This document shows, piece after piece, positions 12,601 through 24,600 of a DNA stretch of 64,000 nt. Made by a program: the position numbers and the translations under genes. Below the pieces are notes generated by a model. It saw only the letters and a program-made list of their open reading frames with translations, was not told where the DNA came from and ran no database searches. The stretch covers positions 118,886,715 through 118,950,714 of the forward strand of contig CM061066.1 of the NCBI GenBank assembly GCA_030762895.1, written 5' to 3'. The stretch comes from Sophora flavescens. Taxonomy: Eukaryota; Streptophyta; Magnoliopsida; Fabales; Fabaceae. The first letter of the stretch is position 1. The number at the start of each line of letters is the position of its first letter.

Positions 12601-15600
12601 TTTGGTCAGCTTGCTGTTGCTAACCATAGGTGTGGGAGAGCCTTTTGCATTGCTCATATTAGCCTTGGCAAGAAGGTCTCTTATGTATTTGGACTGAGAC
12701 AGTAGAATTCCTCCATTGTTAGGCAAGTGTTTCACTTCAACACCTAAGAAATAGTCAAGATTGCCAAGTTGTTTGAGAGCAAAAGTGGAATTGAGCTTTT
12801 CAATTAATGCTGAGATTCGAGTAGCTGAGGATCCAGTTACTATAATATCATCCATATACACTAGAATGAATGTTCAGTGACCCGAATGTGTGTTTAAAAA
12901 GAGAAGGGTCACAACGGCTGGTTTGAAAGCCAAACTGTACAAGTGTCTTTGTGAGACGTTCAAACCAAGCCCGTGGGACTTGTTTCAGTCCGTAGATAGC
13001 TCGATTCAACTTGCAAACTTCAGAAGAATTAGGACTTTTGAATCCAATAGGCTGCTCCATATAAACCTCTTCGGATAGGAAGCCATTTAGGAAGGCATTA
13101 TTGATGTCCAGCTGCTGTATGGACCACCCATATGTGACTGCAAGAGTCAAAACCACCCTAACCGTCACTGGTTTGACCACAGGAGAAAATGTTTCAGAAT
13201 AGTCTCTCCCTAATTGTTGATGAAACCCTTTTGCTACCAGCCTAGCTTTGTATTTATTGATGGTTCCATCCGGGTTTTCCTTTACTCTAAATACCCACTT
13301 GCAACCAATGGCCTTTTTGTGTGGTGGTAAGTCAACCAATGTCCAAGTATTGTTGCTCATGAGAGCATTATACTCCAGCTGCATTGCCTCAAACCAATGA
13401 GGAATGGTAAGGGCCTCATTAGGGGAATTTGGTTCTGCATGTGTTAGTAAAATAGAGGGAGAAGTGTACAACCTAGTTTTGGACCTAGTGACCATTGGAT
13501 GAGCATTGATGGGTGCAGGTGGAGAAGATGACTGTGTTGTCACAGGAGACGTGCCTGACAAATGAGAAGAACCACTAGGAGTTAACCCACAATGAAGAGA
13601 AGGTAAAGTTGCAGAGTGACTAGAAGAAATAGTTTGATGAGGAAGAGATGGGGGATAAGGTGTTGTATGACTTGGAAGTGGGTGTGACAAAGGAACAGAA
13701 CCTGTAGTGGACTGTGACATAGTGGTAGATCTAGGAATTGGTGGAACTACAGTAAGAGGAATGGGATTAGGAAGAGAAGTTGGAACAGGAATGTTAGAGT
13801 TGATACTTTCTTTTGCAAAGGGAAAAGCATGCTCATTAAATTGGACATCCTTGGAGATATACAATCGGCCATCTTTAGCAAGGCATTTATAGCCTTTATG
13901 TGAGGTGGAGTAACCTAGAAAGGTGCATTCACTGGTTTGAAATTCAAGCTTATTTCTGTTATAGGGTCTGAGGCATGGATAACATGCACAACCAAAGACT
14001 CTTAGCATAGTGTAATCTGGATCAGTTTTATAGAGAATGGAATAAGGTGATTGATTGGATAGCACGGGTGTAGGTAGGTGATTTATGAGAAAGGTGGCTG
14101 TGCAGAAAGCATGGTCCCAATAACACTTAGGAAGAGAAGCTTGTGCTAAGAGAGCTAAGCCAGTTTCAACGACATGGCGGTGCTTGCGTTCAACAGTCCC
14201 ATTTTGATGATGGGTATGGGGACAAATGACCCTGTGTTGGATACCTAAACCAGCTAGGTAGTTTGTAAAAGGTCTGAATTCTCTACCCCAGTCAGACTGT
14301 ACAGATTTAACACATGTTCCAAACTGTACTTTAACAAGTTCAAGAAACTGTTTGAAGGTATTTAGAGTGTCTGACTTCTGTTTTAATAAAAACAACCATG
14401 TATATTTTGAACAAGCATCAACAATAGAGAAATAATAGTGGTATCCCATGGAGGATTTGACAGGGGCTGGACCCCATAGATCAAAGAAAGGAAGATCAAA
14501 GGGATTAGCATAAGTAGTTAGAGAAGTGTGAGAGGGAAGTCTCTGAGACTTTGCAAAACAGCAAGCAGTGCAAAAAATCTAAAGTATTTTTATTAACATG
14601 AGACAAATTACACTTTTGGAGTATGGATTTTACAGCCACATCATTGGCATGTCCTAATCTACAGTGCCAAACATAATAGCGTAGAGGCGCTTTATTAACA
14701 GTTCCTAAATCAACATTAGAAGAAATACAGTGTCATAGGGGAGTGGGACAAGAAACACTCAGACATGTGGGTGAACTTGATGAACCAATAGCACTTGAAG
14801 AAGACCTTGAAGCTATAGGAAATTGGTTGAAGACATACAGACCCGCAGAATTCACAGAACCTTCTAGAAGAACCTTATGATTATCCTGTGATTTGACATA
14901 ACAAATATGAGGAAAGAACTCAAAATAGACATTGTTAATTGATGAAAAACGAGTAACACTTAGGAGATTTTTAGTTATAGATGGTACATGTAATAAGTTG
15001 AATAGTGTTAGTGTGCGAGTGGTGTCAAAAGGAGAACTAACACATGCAGTACCAATTGAAGTTATAGATAAACCGAGGTCATTACCCATGTAAATCTGAT
15101 CAATGCCACTTGGTGCTACAGATTTGTTAGAGTAAGCTAAGCTTACTGTAGTCATGCCTCAGCTGATCTTGGCTCATTGCTGAGTCAGATTCTGTTAGAG
15201 GCAGTTAGAGGAGATTATGTTAGAGGCAGTTAGAGGCAGTCACATTTATCTTCTATAAATTCATTCATTGTATCTAGTCATCAAGTGAATCAAGAACTCA
15301 ATTCAGAAAATTACTCTATATTCTCTCTCTCTACTCTATCTTTTCTGTTCTTGCTCAGTTTTAACAAGATTGAACAAGATAATGTGGATCAGCAGTAACA
15401 TGATGCGTGGCTCCACTGTCAGGAAACCACGCATTGGAGTCACAATCAGAACTAGACGCCATCATAGCCTTAGGCTGATGTTGCTGTTGAAAGCTACTGA
15501 ACTGTGCACCAGACTGAGACATTTGAGAATTGTTGGTTTGCCAAGGAAGTTGCAACAGAGGTTGTTGATGAGCTGGAGGTGCAGGTATGAGAGGAGGCAA

Positions 15601-18600
15601 AGCTTGTGTAGATTGCTGTCCTGAAGCATAGTGAAAGTTTGCATGAGGAAGAGTTGAATTGTACTGAGATGTAGCTTGGCCATGATACTGGCCTCTTCCA
15701 TAGGAGCCAAACGAATTCTGATTAGTGTTGGGAGGTACATAATTTTCATTGTACCGATAGTAGCAATCAAAAGCGGAGTGATTATTACGGCCACAAATTT
15801 GACACTCGAGTCCATTTCCAAACCTTCCATTACTGTATCTGCCTCCTCTACCACGGCCGCGACGACCGCCACGGCCACCTCGAAAACCATTACCAAAGGA
15901 CGGAGTAGAATTAAATTGCTGAAAATTGCCATTACTCGGAAAGGAAAACGCAGGTTGCTGAGAATTAGAAGCAGAGTTCACCTGATTCATCTGGTTCACT
16001 GATTGTGTGGACTGTGGCGTGGAATTAGGGTTCGAATTGGGGCTGACTTGAGCCAGATTCGCAGAGAACACCTCTGTAACAGCCGTTTTGGACTTCAGTC
16101 TCTCCAATCGCGATTCATGCGCAAGTAGAAATGACTCGATCTTAGCAATTGAGTAAGGTTCAATTTGACTCTATGGTAGGAAAGAGTATGTGATACTCAT
16201 CTGGTAATCCTTCTAAAATTGCATCCATATGCTCTTGATTCGTTATCGGATTTCCAATAGAAATCAAAGCATCCACTAGTGCCTTGATTCTCAGCAAGTA
16301 TTCACCAATCGTACGATCACCTTTCACGATATGGCGAAGTTCAGCACGTAGTTGCGCCTTGCGTGCCTTCGTCCGAGAATTGAAATAGTTGTGCACCTCA
16401 TCCCAGAGCTGCCATGCGTGTGTGCAACCGACAACACGCGGATGAATGGAATCGGAAATGGAGTTCAACAACCATATGAATAGGTACTGATCTTGTGCCT
16501 CCCAGGCTTCATACTCTGGATTCACGTTATCATCGATTCGATCTTGATCGGTGAGGTATCACGTCGGAACCCTAGGACACGCCACAAACTTCTCAAGGTG
16601 ATTGGCTTGAATTACGGCTTCGACGATTTGCCTCCAATGGAGAAAGTTCTTCTCCGTTAGCTTCGTGGTAACCACAGAATTAAGATTCGGTTGCAGTGCC
16701 GCCGCCACTGGGGAGGTGGCGGGTATGGAAGCCATGGCCGAGCCTTAAGCTTGTGATACCATGTAAGAAACCTAGTAGAGAGAGAAAAGGAGGAGAGAAA
16801 TAGAATCTGAAACTGAATCTTGATTGTATTAAATTGTTGGTGCTGATACAATGAATGATGCTATATATAGAGTGCAGCTGTAACTGCCTCTAACTGACTC
16901 AGCAGAGAGCTGAAATCGGCTGTGCTCATATGCATAGTAACACAAGACTAAGCTACTCTAACAAGGGTGAACTATTTTGAGTTCTAAATGAGGCATTTGA
17001 ATGAACAAAAAAAACTGAAAAATTTCCAACTGATTATTTTTAATAACTTGATGCAGAGTTAACATCATTTTTTAAAATGGATGATGTTACATTTATGAGT
17101 GGGCCCGTCCAAGTCTTGCGATGTGGGTGGGGTGAGTGAGTTAGGCTTCTGTGTGATTGTACAATCCAAGGTTTTATTCACTTTACTTCTCTCATTTCCA
17201 ATCGATGTGGGACTTTTTTATTTTCCAACACTCCCCCTAAAGTCCAACTGGCTTGGCCCAATTGTGACTTACCTTAAGTTTTTTTAATCTTCAACCTGGG
17301 CTTTTATTTCAAGCTTTGAGCCTCAAAGGCCACAGGCCCATCTTCATTTTATCACCTGGGCTTGTGCTCCTTTTCTAGACTTGACTCTCAGAGGCTACAA
17401 GTCTGCAACATTTGCTTGGGTCTTTTGTAAATTTGACTGGATACTTGGATCGTCAGCGGGCAGTGAGGCCATATGGGCTCTGATACCATGTTGACATTTA
17501 TGAGTGGGCCGTCCAAGTCTTGCAATGTGGGTGGGTGGTGAACTGGCTTCTGTGTGGTTGTGCAGGGCATTTTGGACTTGTGTATTCACTTTACTTTCAT
17601 TTCCAATCGATGTTGGACTTCTTCATTTTCAAACAGATAACATCAGAGATTTATTTCTAGCATGGACAAATACAACTTCATCTTTAGTACACAGACAACA
17701 TGTGACATCTTTCAGGAACATACAAATAATTACTGATGACACTTTGTATTACGCACATAGTGGGTTTTGCCATTTTATGTCTATTAAACTTTAAAACAAG
17801 AATGAATCTACTTAAACCTTTTCGAAAAAAAAAAACATGGTTGATTGGAAATTTTGCTTCCAAAACTTATTTTACTAAAATGGTATAAAAACTAATTTTA
17901 AAAAATTTATTTAGTTCCAATAATTCACATAATTTAAGATCTATTCCTTATGGTTTAAAAACTATGATTCAGTGGCCAAATATGCATTCTGTCAACAACA
18001 TCATCAGTTTTTAGAAGGATCCATCATGGAGAGTAACTTCAGGGACCTTTATAAGGACCCCATTAGAAACTTTTGAACAAAAGTGACCATAAGGACCAAG
18101 TCTAATTAAACCTTAAGTTTATTTAGGTGTGAAAGCAAACCAAACCACACAACACCCCTAACTTTTAATGAAAAAAGGAAATATATCATATACCGAATAA
18201 AGTTTGAGCAAAATATAAGCAAAACAAAAGGTCGGGCCAGGCCAATGGCTTTCCCATATGACAATCAGACAATGTAATGAAGGGCTTAACCCCACAGTGG
18301 CTTCATCACTGTCAAGGATAAGATGCATGAAGTCACATGGAAAGAGAAGTTTTTATGTAAATACCAGCTGAAATCAATATTTTTATTTCCCCAAATTATG
18401 GTGCATGTACCAGTACTTTTCAAAGTCATTAATATTTAACAACCAATTCAGCTAGTACAGTGACAAGCAACTCTGAGTATGGGTAATTGGGTATTAAATG
18501 AACAGGATATATAACATAAGAGCCTACCAGTTCTTATATAGCACTCATGACTTTGGAACAAAACAAAATTTGTTGAAAGCCAATCCAGCACTTTGGGCAG

Positions 18601-21600
18601 TGATGTCACAAAATGTTGACCTACACATTCAAAAAATAAAATAAAATACTTCTCATGATGAACTGAACAAATGTGTCCAAAGAGTGGGCAAACCTGAAGA
18701 TTGAATAGCTAGTGAAAGAGCTCGGCAAGCTGCCATGGATAAATTACCACTCTCCATATGCTCAGAGCAAAAGATTTTCTCCAGGATGGGCCAGAAAACC
18801 CTTAGCAGTGAAAGTATGGAGTCATCCGCAACAGTCTCAGATGCAACGGATATGGAAAGATGACTGAATACAGTTCCCATTCTGAATTTAATGGATTATA
18901 AATGAGAAGGTTCAAAAATATAACCATGAAAAAATTATACAGTCAAATATGAAAAGCCCGATACTAGTAAAGAAGGAGCAATTATAACAAGTTATGAGGT
19001 AAAAACTGAAGAAACTCAATTCTATAAGCACCAATATATTCCATGTGCGAAATGGAGAGCATGAGCATGGCTTCTTTTAGTGAGAGATTGATATAATATC
19101 TAGACAAAAGATGTCAACGTAAATATTGTCACTTCCACTGCTATTGATCGAAGCTTGGAACAATATAAAAATAGAAGAGTTTCTATTGACCAGTTAAAAA
19201 TCATGATGGCACAATCAGATGGATGCAAGACAATCGCCAACTATACACCAAACAATTCAATAAAGACTGATGTTAAAAAATAAGAGAAATATCTGATAAT
19301 ATCTTTTCATATCTTAGCATATCTTAGAGCATCCGAGATAATCTCTTAGGATTTATTTCTTATTTATATTTTATGATTTGATTCTCTATTTGATTAAGAT
19401 TAGGATTCTACTTTTAGTATAAATAGGACTATTGGGTTGTCTTTTATAATCACACATAATCACTACATCAAATCAATATCAGTCTTATTATTTCTTAGTT
19501 TGGTTCTCTCTTTTCATCATTCCCTACCTAAAACCTTCCAATTCAACATGGTATCTAGAGCCAGACAATGGTACCATCCTCCGTGACCTGTCTTGTCACT
19601 ATTCAGCAGTGAAGTTCCACTAAGTATGAAAGAACTCTAATCACCTTATCATTTTCTCAGTCATACAAAATCCTGCCATTTTTTTCTCTTCTTTGTTCTG
19701 TTCTTCTTTTCCGGCACGTTCTTTGTCGTTCCGACCCTCGTTCTTATCTTGTCAGTCGCTGTCAGCCATCTTCCGCCGCCGTCCGCCGACCACACCATCA
19801 TACTCGCCGTCGGCCGATCTGTCCAACCGTCCTGACAGTGCCGCCGTTCGCTTCCCGACGTGCCTCCACGCCCGTCTCTTCCGATCTGCAGGCAGCCGCA
19901 CCCGTGCACCTTCCTCCGGTGGGTGACGGTGAGCCTGGCCAACGTTTCCAGCGTCGAACACGCCGTTCCCTGCTCTCTTTGGATCTATGCTCACCTCCTT
20001 CATCGGACCTCTTTTGAGCAACGTCCCCGTGTGTTGTACGGTTCAAGTACTTGTGATTTCGGTTGTTTGTATTTGTGTTCTGACCCATGGCTAGTTCTAC
20101 CTCCTCAGATACCCTAAGGACTCCCCAGCATACCAGTGTGGCTTCTCTTCCCATTGACGATCATTCCGGTGGTAACCCCTTTTCCCATGGATGAATCATA
20201 TTAGTGGTGACTTTTGTTCCCACCGACAATCATTCCGATGGTGACTCTTTTCCCACATATGAATCGTATTAGTCGTGACTTCTATTTCTATTGATGATTG
20301 ACTTATGTTGGCTATGACTCACACTAGCCCAACTCATTGTCCCAGATGCTCTGGCCCGGCTTTTTTTCCTAGATGCACTAGCTCGTCTTTCTCCCAGATG
20401 CACTAGCCTTGGCCCCTTGTCCAAGATGCACTAACCTCGTCTCAAATCAATATCAGTCTTATTATTTCTTAGTTTGGTTCTCTCTTTTCATCCTTCCCTA
20501 CCTAAAACCTTCCAATTCAACATGGTATCTAGAGCCAGACAATGGTACCATCCTCCGTGACCTGTCTTGTCACTATTCAGCAGCGAAGTTCCACTAAGTA
20601 TGAAAGAACTCTAATCACCTTATCATTTTCTCAGTCATACAAAATCCTGCCATTTTTTTCTCTTCTTTGTTCTGTTCTTCTTTTCCGGCACGTTCTTTGT
20701 CGTTCCGACCCTCGTTCTTATCTTGTCAGTCGCTGTCAGCCATCTTCCGCCGCCGTCCGCCGACCACACCATCATACTCGCCGTCGGCCGATCTGTCCAA
20801 CCGTCCTGACAGTGCCGCCGTTCGCTTCCCGACGTGCCTCCACGCCCGTCTCTTCCGATCTGCAGGCAGCCGCACCCGTGCACCTTCCTCCGGTGGGTGA
20901 CGGTGAGCCTGGCCAACGTTTCCAGCGTCGAACACGCCCGTTCCTGCTCTCTTTGGATCTATGCTCACCTCCTTCATCGGACCTCTTTTGAGCAACGTCC
21001 CCGTGTGTTGTACGGTTCAAGTACTTGTGATTTCGGTTGTTTGTATTTGTGTTCTGACCCATGGCTAGTTCTACCTCCTCAGATACTCCTAAGGACTCCC
21101 AGATACCATACGGTGTGGCTTCTCTTCCCATTGACGATCATTAGGTGGTAACCCCTTTTCCCATGGATGAATCATATTAGTGGTGACTTTAGTTCCCACT
21201 GACAATCATTCCGATGGTGACTCTTTTCCCACATATGAATCGTATTAGTCGTGACTTCTATTTCTATTGATGATTGACTTATGTTGGCTATGACTCACAC
21301 TAGCCCAACTCATTGTCCCAGATGCTCTGGCCCGGCTTTTTTTCCTAGATGCACTAGCTCGTCTTTCTCCCAGATGCACTAGCCTTGGCCCCTTGTCCAA
21401 GATGCACTAACCTCGTCTCAGTCCCGAAAGTAGTTGTCTATCTTAATTTAAAAAATTTGGGTCTCTGATATTGTTGTTGAAGCTTCCAAATGCGGTTTTG
21501 AGGAGTTTGGACCTTGCTTTGTTAGATTGCTTGCAAATAAATTTGTGAGGTTGATGATCATTCCAGCTATCTTGCTAAGTTATCTTTCCAGCAACTCTCT

Positions 21601-24600
21601 CCGGCCTCTCCAACATTCTTGAGTTGCCTTCCAACCATTATTTTCATGGAGCTCAGTTTTTTTATTTTTTTTTATTTGAGGGGAAATACATTGTTTTCAT
21701 GTAACAAGCTTAAAGCTTAGTAAGCTTTAGCTTGAGGGGGAGTGTTAGAAAATCAGAGAAATATCTGATAATATCTTTTCATATCTTAGCATATCTTAGA
21801 GCATCCTAGATAATCTCTTAGAATTTATTTCTTATTTATATTTTATGATTTGATTCTCTATTTGATTAAGATTATGATTCTACTTTTAGTATAAATAGGA
21901 CTATTGGGTTGTCTTTTGTAATCACACCTAATCACTACATCAAATCAATATCAGTCTTATTATTTCTTAGTTTGGTTCTCTCTTTTCCTCCTTCCCTACC
22001 TAAAACCTTCCAATTCAACAACTGAGAATATATATATATATATATATATTTTTTTTAAAAGTGAATTCTGGAAACAACTAAAATGAAGACAAAAGTTAAA
22101 AAGGATATATAAAGACTGAGAGAGAACTAGCTATTTCATGAACCAGATCGTTTTTTTTGTAATAAAAGAAATATTGTTAAAAGTGAAGAGAAAAACTAGA
22201 TCATTTTGAATATTACAATTCCATATCAGACTCTAACATGCAAGTCCATACCAGCTTTATCAAGAAAAAATGTAATCAATAAAAAAAATCTGACAACCCG
22301 TCTTCTGAGTAAAATGAACTTAATTGACCCAAGAGTAAACTCGGAACATCCCAAACAAAGTATTCACTGCCATACCTGTGCAACCCTCGAGAGGCAGCAT
22401 TCAAAATATGTGTATAGGAGGCAGGATCCTCTTTAAGAGAACGGCTGTTCTCTGGATCAACCTGAAATTTTCCAAGATGAGATCCACCAATTCAAGAGCA
22501 CATTACACAGAAAATGCTTCCAAATAAGTGCATTCATAAATTTGTAATAGAAAGAGGTTGTCACAGATCATAAACATTTTTTTCCCACAGGAGGAGTGGA
22601 TAGCTACAATCTGTTCTAGTCAATGCAACAAACTTTGTGATGGACAATCTGAGTGTTCCACTGTGTTAGAAATATAATAGAAGTCTCTGAATAGCTTAAG
22701 CTTTTAGAAGAGATGGTTCATGACATGGTGTCAGAGCCTCTATAACCAAGTGGTATAGAGTTCGATCTTTGTTGTTCCCATTCTTAAAAGGTTAACTTTC
22801 AGCACAAGGTAGGTGGGCCTGTGCATTGTCCATGCTTTAAGCCCAAAGAGCTCTTGCATGAGGAGGTATGTTAAAAATATAATAAAAGCCATTCATATTC
22901 CTTCACCAAATAGCTTAGGCATTCATGTCCTGTTTGGTCGTGCCATGAGATCACTAAAAGCTTCTTTTCAAGTTAAATTAAATTAATTTTATGAGGTGTT
23001 TGGCCAAAGTAAAATTGATTTTATGTGACAGCAGAAGCAGAAAATCTGCTGTTAAAGAGAAACAAGAAACTGATGCTTCTAGGAAAAGCAGAAGCAGAAA
23101 AAAAGTTGACAAAATTGTTTCTTAATAATAATGCCTTTTATAGAAGTGGTTTTTAAGAATCAATTCTAAAAATAGCAGAGATTTCTCAGCAAGGACAAAT
23201 GGGTACCTAGAAAAAATGCGAAGCAGTAAATGCTACTCTTTAGAAACAACAAAGACAGTCCAGTTTTGGGAACATGAATAATAGCTGGTAATTTTTATGC
23301 ACTATATTATCAGAACCAAAGACAAAGCTGTTTTCATCTTCACATAAAAAATTGGCATACAACAAATTTTGATTTCATCGCCCAGGAATTTGAAAGTAAC
23401 TACAGGAGAATCAGTGCACAATGCTGATAGAGTACAGCTGAAACAACCACCGTACTAGAGCTAGTCAAAGCAGGGATCACACAGCCAAAATCAGTAGTGG
23501 AGTGCAAGTTGAGGAAAAGAAGGCTCACAAGTTTCCCAATAGCTTCATAGCTAGATGAAAGCAATCTAGCCAATAAGTTGCTCTTTAGTTCTCTGTTGGG
23601 AACAGAACCGAGGACCAGACTTATTGCATTCATAACTTCTTCCTCATCTTCCAAAGATAAATGCCACTTCTCTAATCCCTACAAGAACAAGCATGACTTA
23701 AATGGCTAAAGGAGAATACATAATTCAATTAGACATTTAAGATATCATATACTGATCTGGAATTTAAAGAATATTGTGAAAAAACAAATGCATACTGTTA
23801 TGGAACCTTCTTTTAGGAAGATGAAGACCCTAACTATAGAGAGAACCTCTCCTAAACCAAAACAGAAAAAAGAAAAGAGATAGGGAAAGAATGGTACAAA
23901 TGTACCCCAAAGGAGCACTCTCCTTTCACAACTAAACCACTGTTTAGTTCATAAAATATAATTCTTCATTCCTCCCCTGAAAATACAGAATGGCCTCTTA
24001 TTTATAGGCCTAACAGTACCTATCAATACTCCTAACAACCAGCTTATCAAAACTAACAAACTCCTAACTGATAAGAACAACTCCTAACAAAGCTAACTGA
24101 ATATCCTAATCTAATAATAGCCATTACTAACTAACTCCCTAATCTACTAACAAACCATATATTTATCTTTATTACTTATCGGACTGGGCCTTTCCATTTA
24201 CATTGAGAAGCTAAGCATTTTTTACCATGTACCGCACAGAAAAAACTCAAATGTATATGAGTATCAAACATGAAGAGAAAAATATGATATCAATAGAAAT
24301 TCAAGCACACAACATGATACAACATCATACAACTCAATACATGATATTTTCATTCAGATATTTACTCCACCGTAAGCATGAGAGTAACTCACCTCTCCTA
24401 TCCACATTAAAATTTCCAAATTTGAAGGTTCATAAATTACAATGGAAGAATCTTCACAGACTTTACGCAGGGCAGACGCACAAGCATTTGAAGAAAGAGG
24501 CTCTGAAATCCCTATAGCAAGAAATAATCTGAAAGTATAGAGATTGTAGCACAACATGAGATTTGACTACTGGGAATGGTCAATCAGCAATTAATCAACT

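Larger units (their letters stand above)
11595..16963 (-). mobile_element. Full-length Copia retrotransposon (Ale/Retrofit-like) with target-site duplication AGGGT
   Basis: A 5,369-bp minus-strand element in intron 19, bounded by two 202-bp LTRs (right/5' LTR 16762-16963, left/3' LTR 11595-11796) that start TGTTAGAG and end CTTACA in element sense. The target AGGGT is repeated at 11590-11594 and 16964-16968. The LTRs differ at about 8 of 202 positions by hand count. The primer-binding site after the 5' LTR is an imperfect TGGTATCACAAGC; the purine tract lies just before the 3' LTR. Gag, protease, integrase, RT and RNase H are all recognisable but broken, and a foreign solo LTR sits in the protease region. 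Confidence 0.93.
19271..22020 (+). mobile_element. Non-autonomous LTR retrotransposon with internal tandem duplication, target-site duplication ACTGA
   Basis: A 2,750-bp element in intron 17. The LTRs are 278 bp each (19271-19548 and 21743-22020), differ at about 9 positions by hand count and end CCAATTCAACA. ACTGA is repeated at 19266-19270 and 22021-22025. The primer-binding site TGGTATCTAGAGCC (19549) and purine tract TTGAGGGGGAG (before 21743) are in place. The interior holds a near-perfect tandem duplication with period 974 bp (starts at about 19468 and 20442). It encodes no reverse transcriptase, integrase or protease; a short MASSTSSDT reading frame occurs once in each repeat. It must have been mobilised in trans. 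A solo LTR of the same family is at 34851-35123. Confidence 0.9.

Noticed and set aside
19661..20916. Two identical 93-residue minus-strand open frames (19661-19942 and 20635-20916) and matching plus-strand frames
   Set aside because: They are repeated because they lie in the 974-bp duplication of a non-coding LTR element. No domain, and low-complexity Arg/Gly-rich translation from GC-rich leader DNA.
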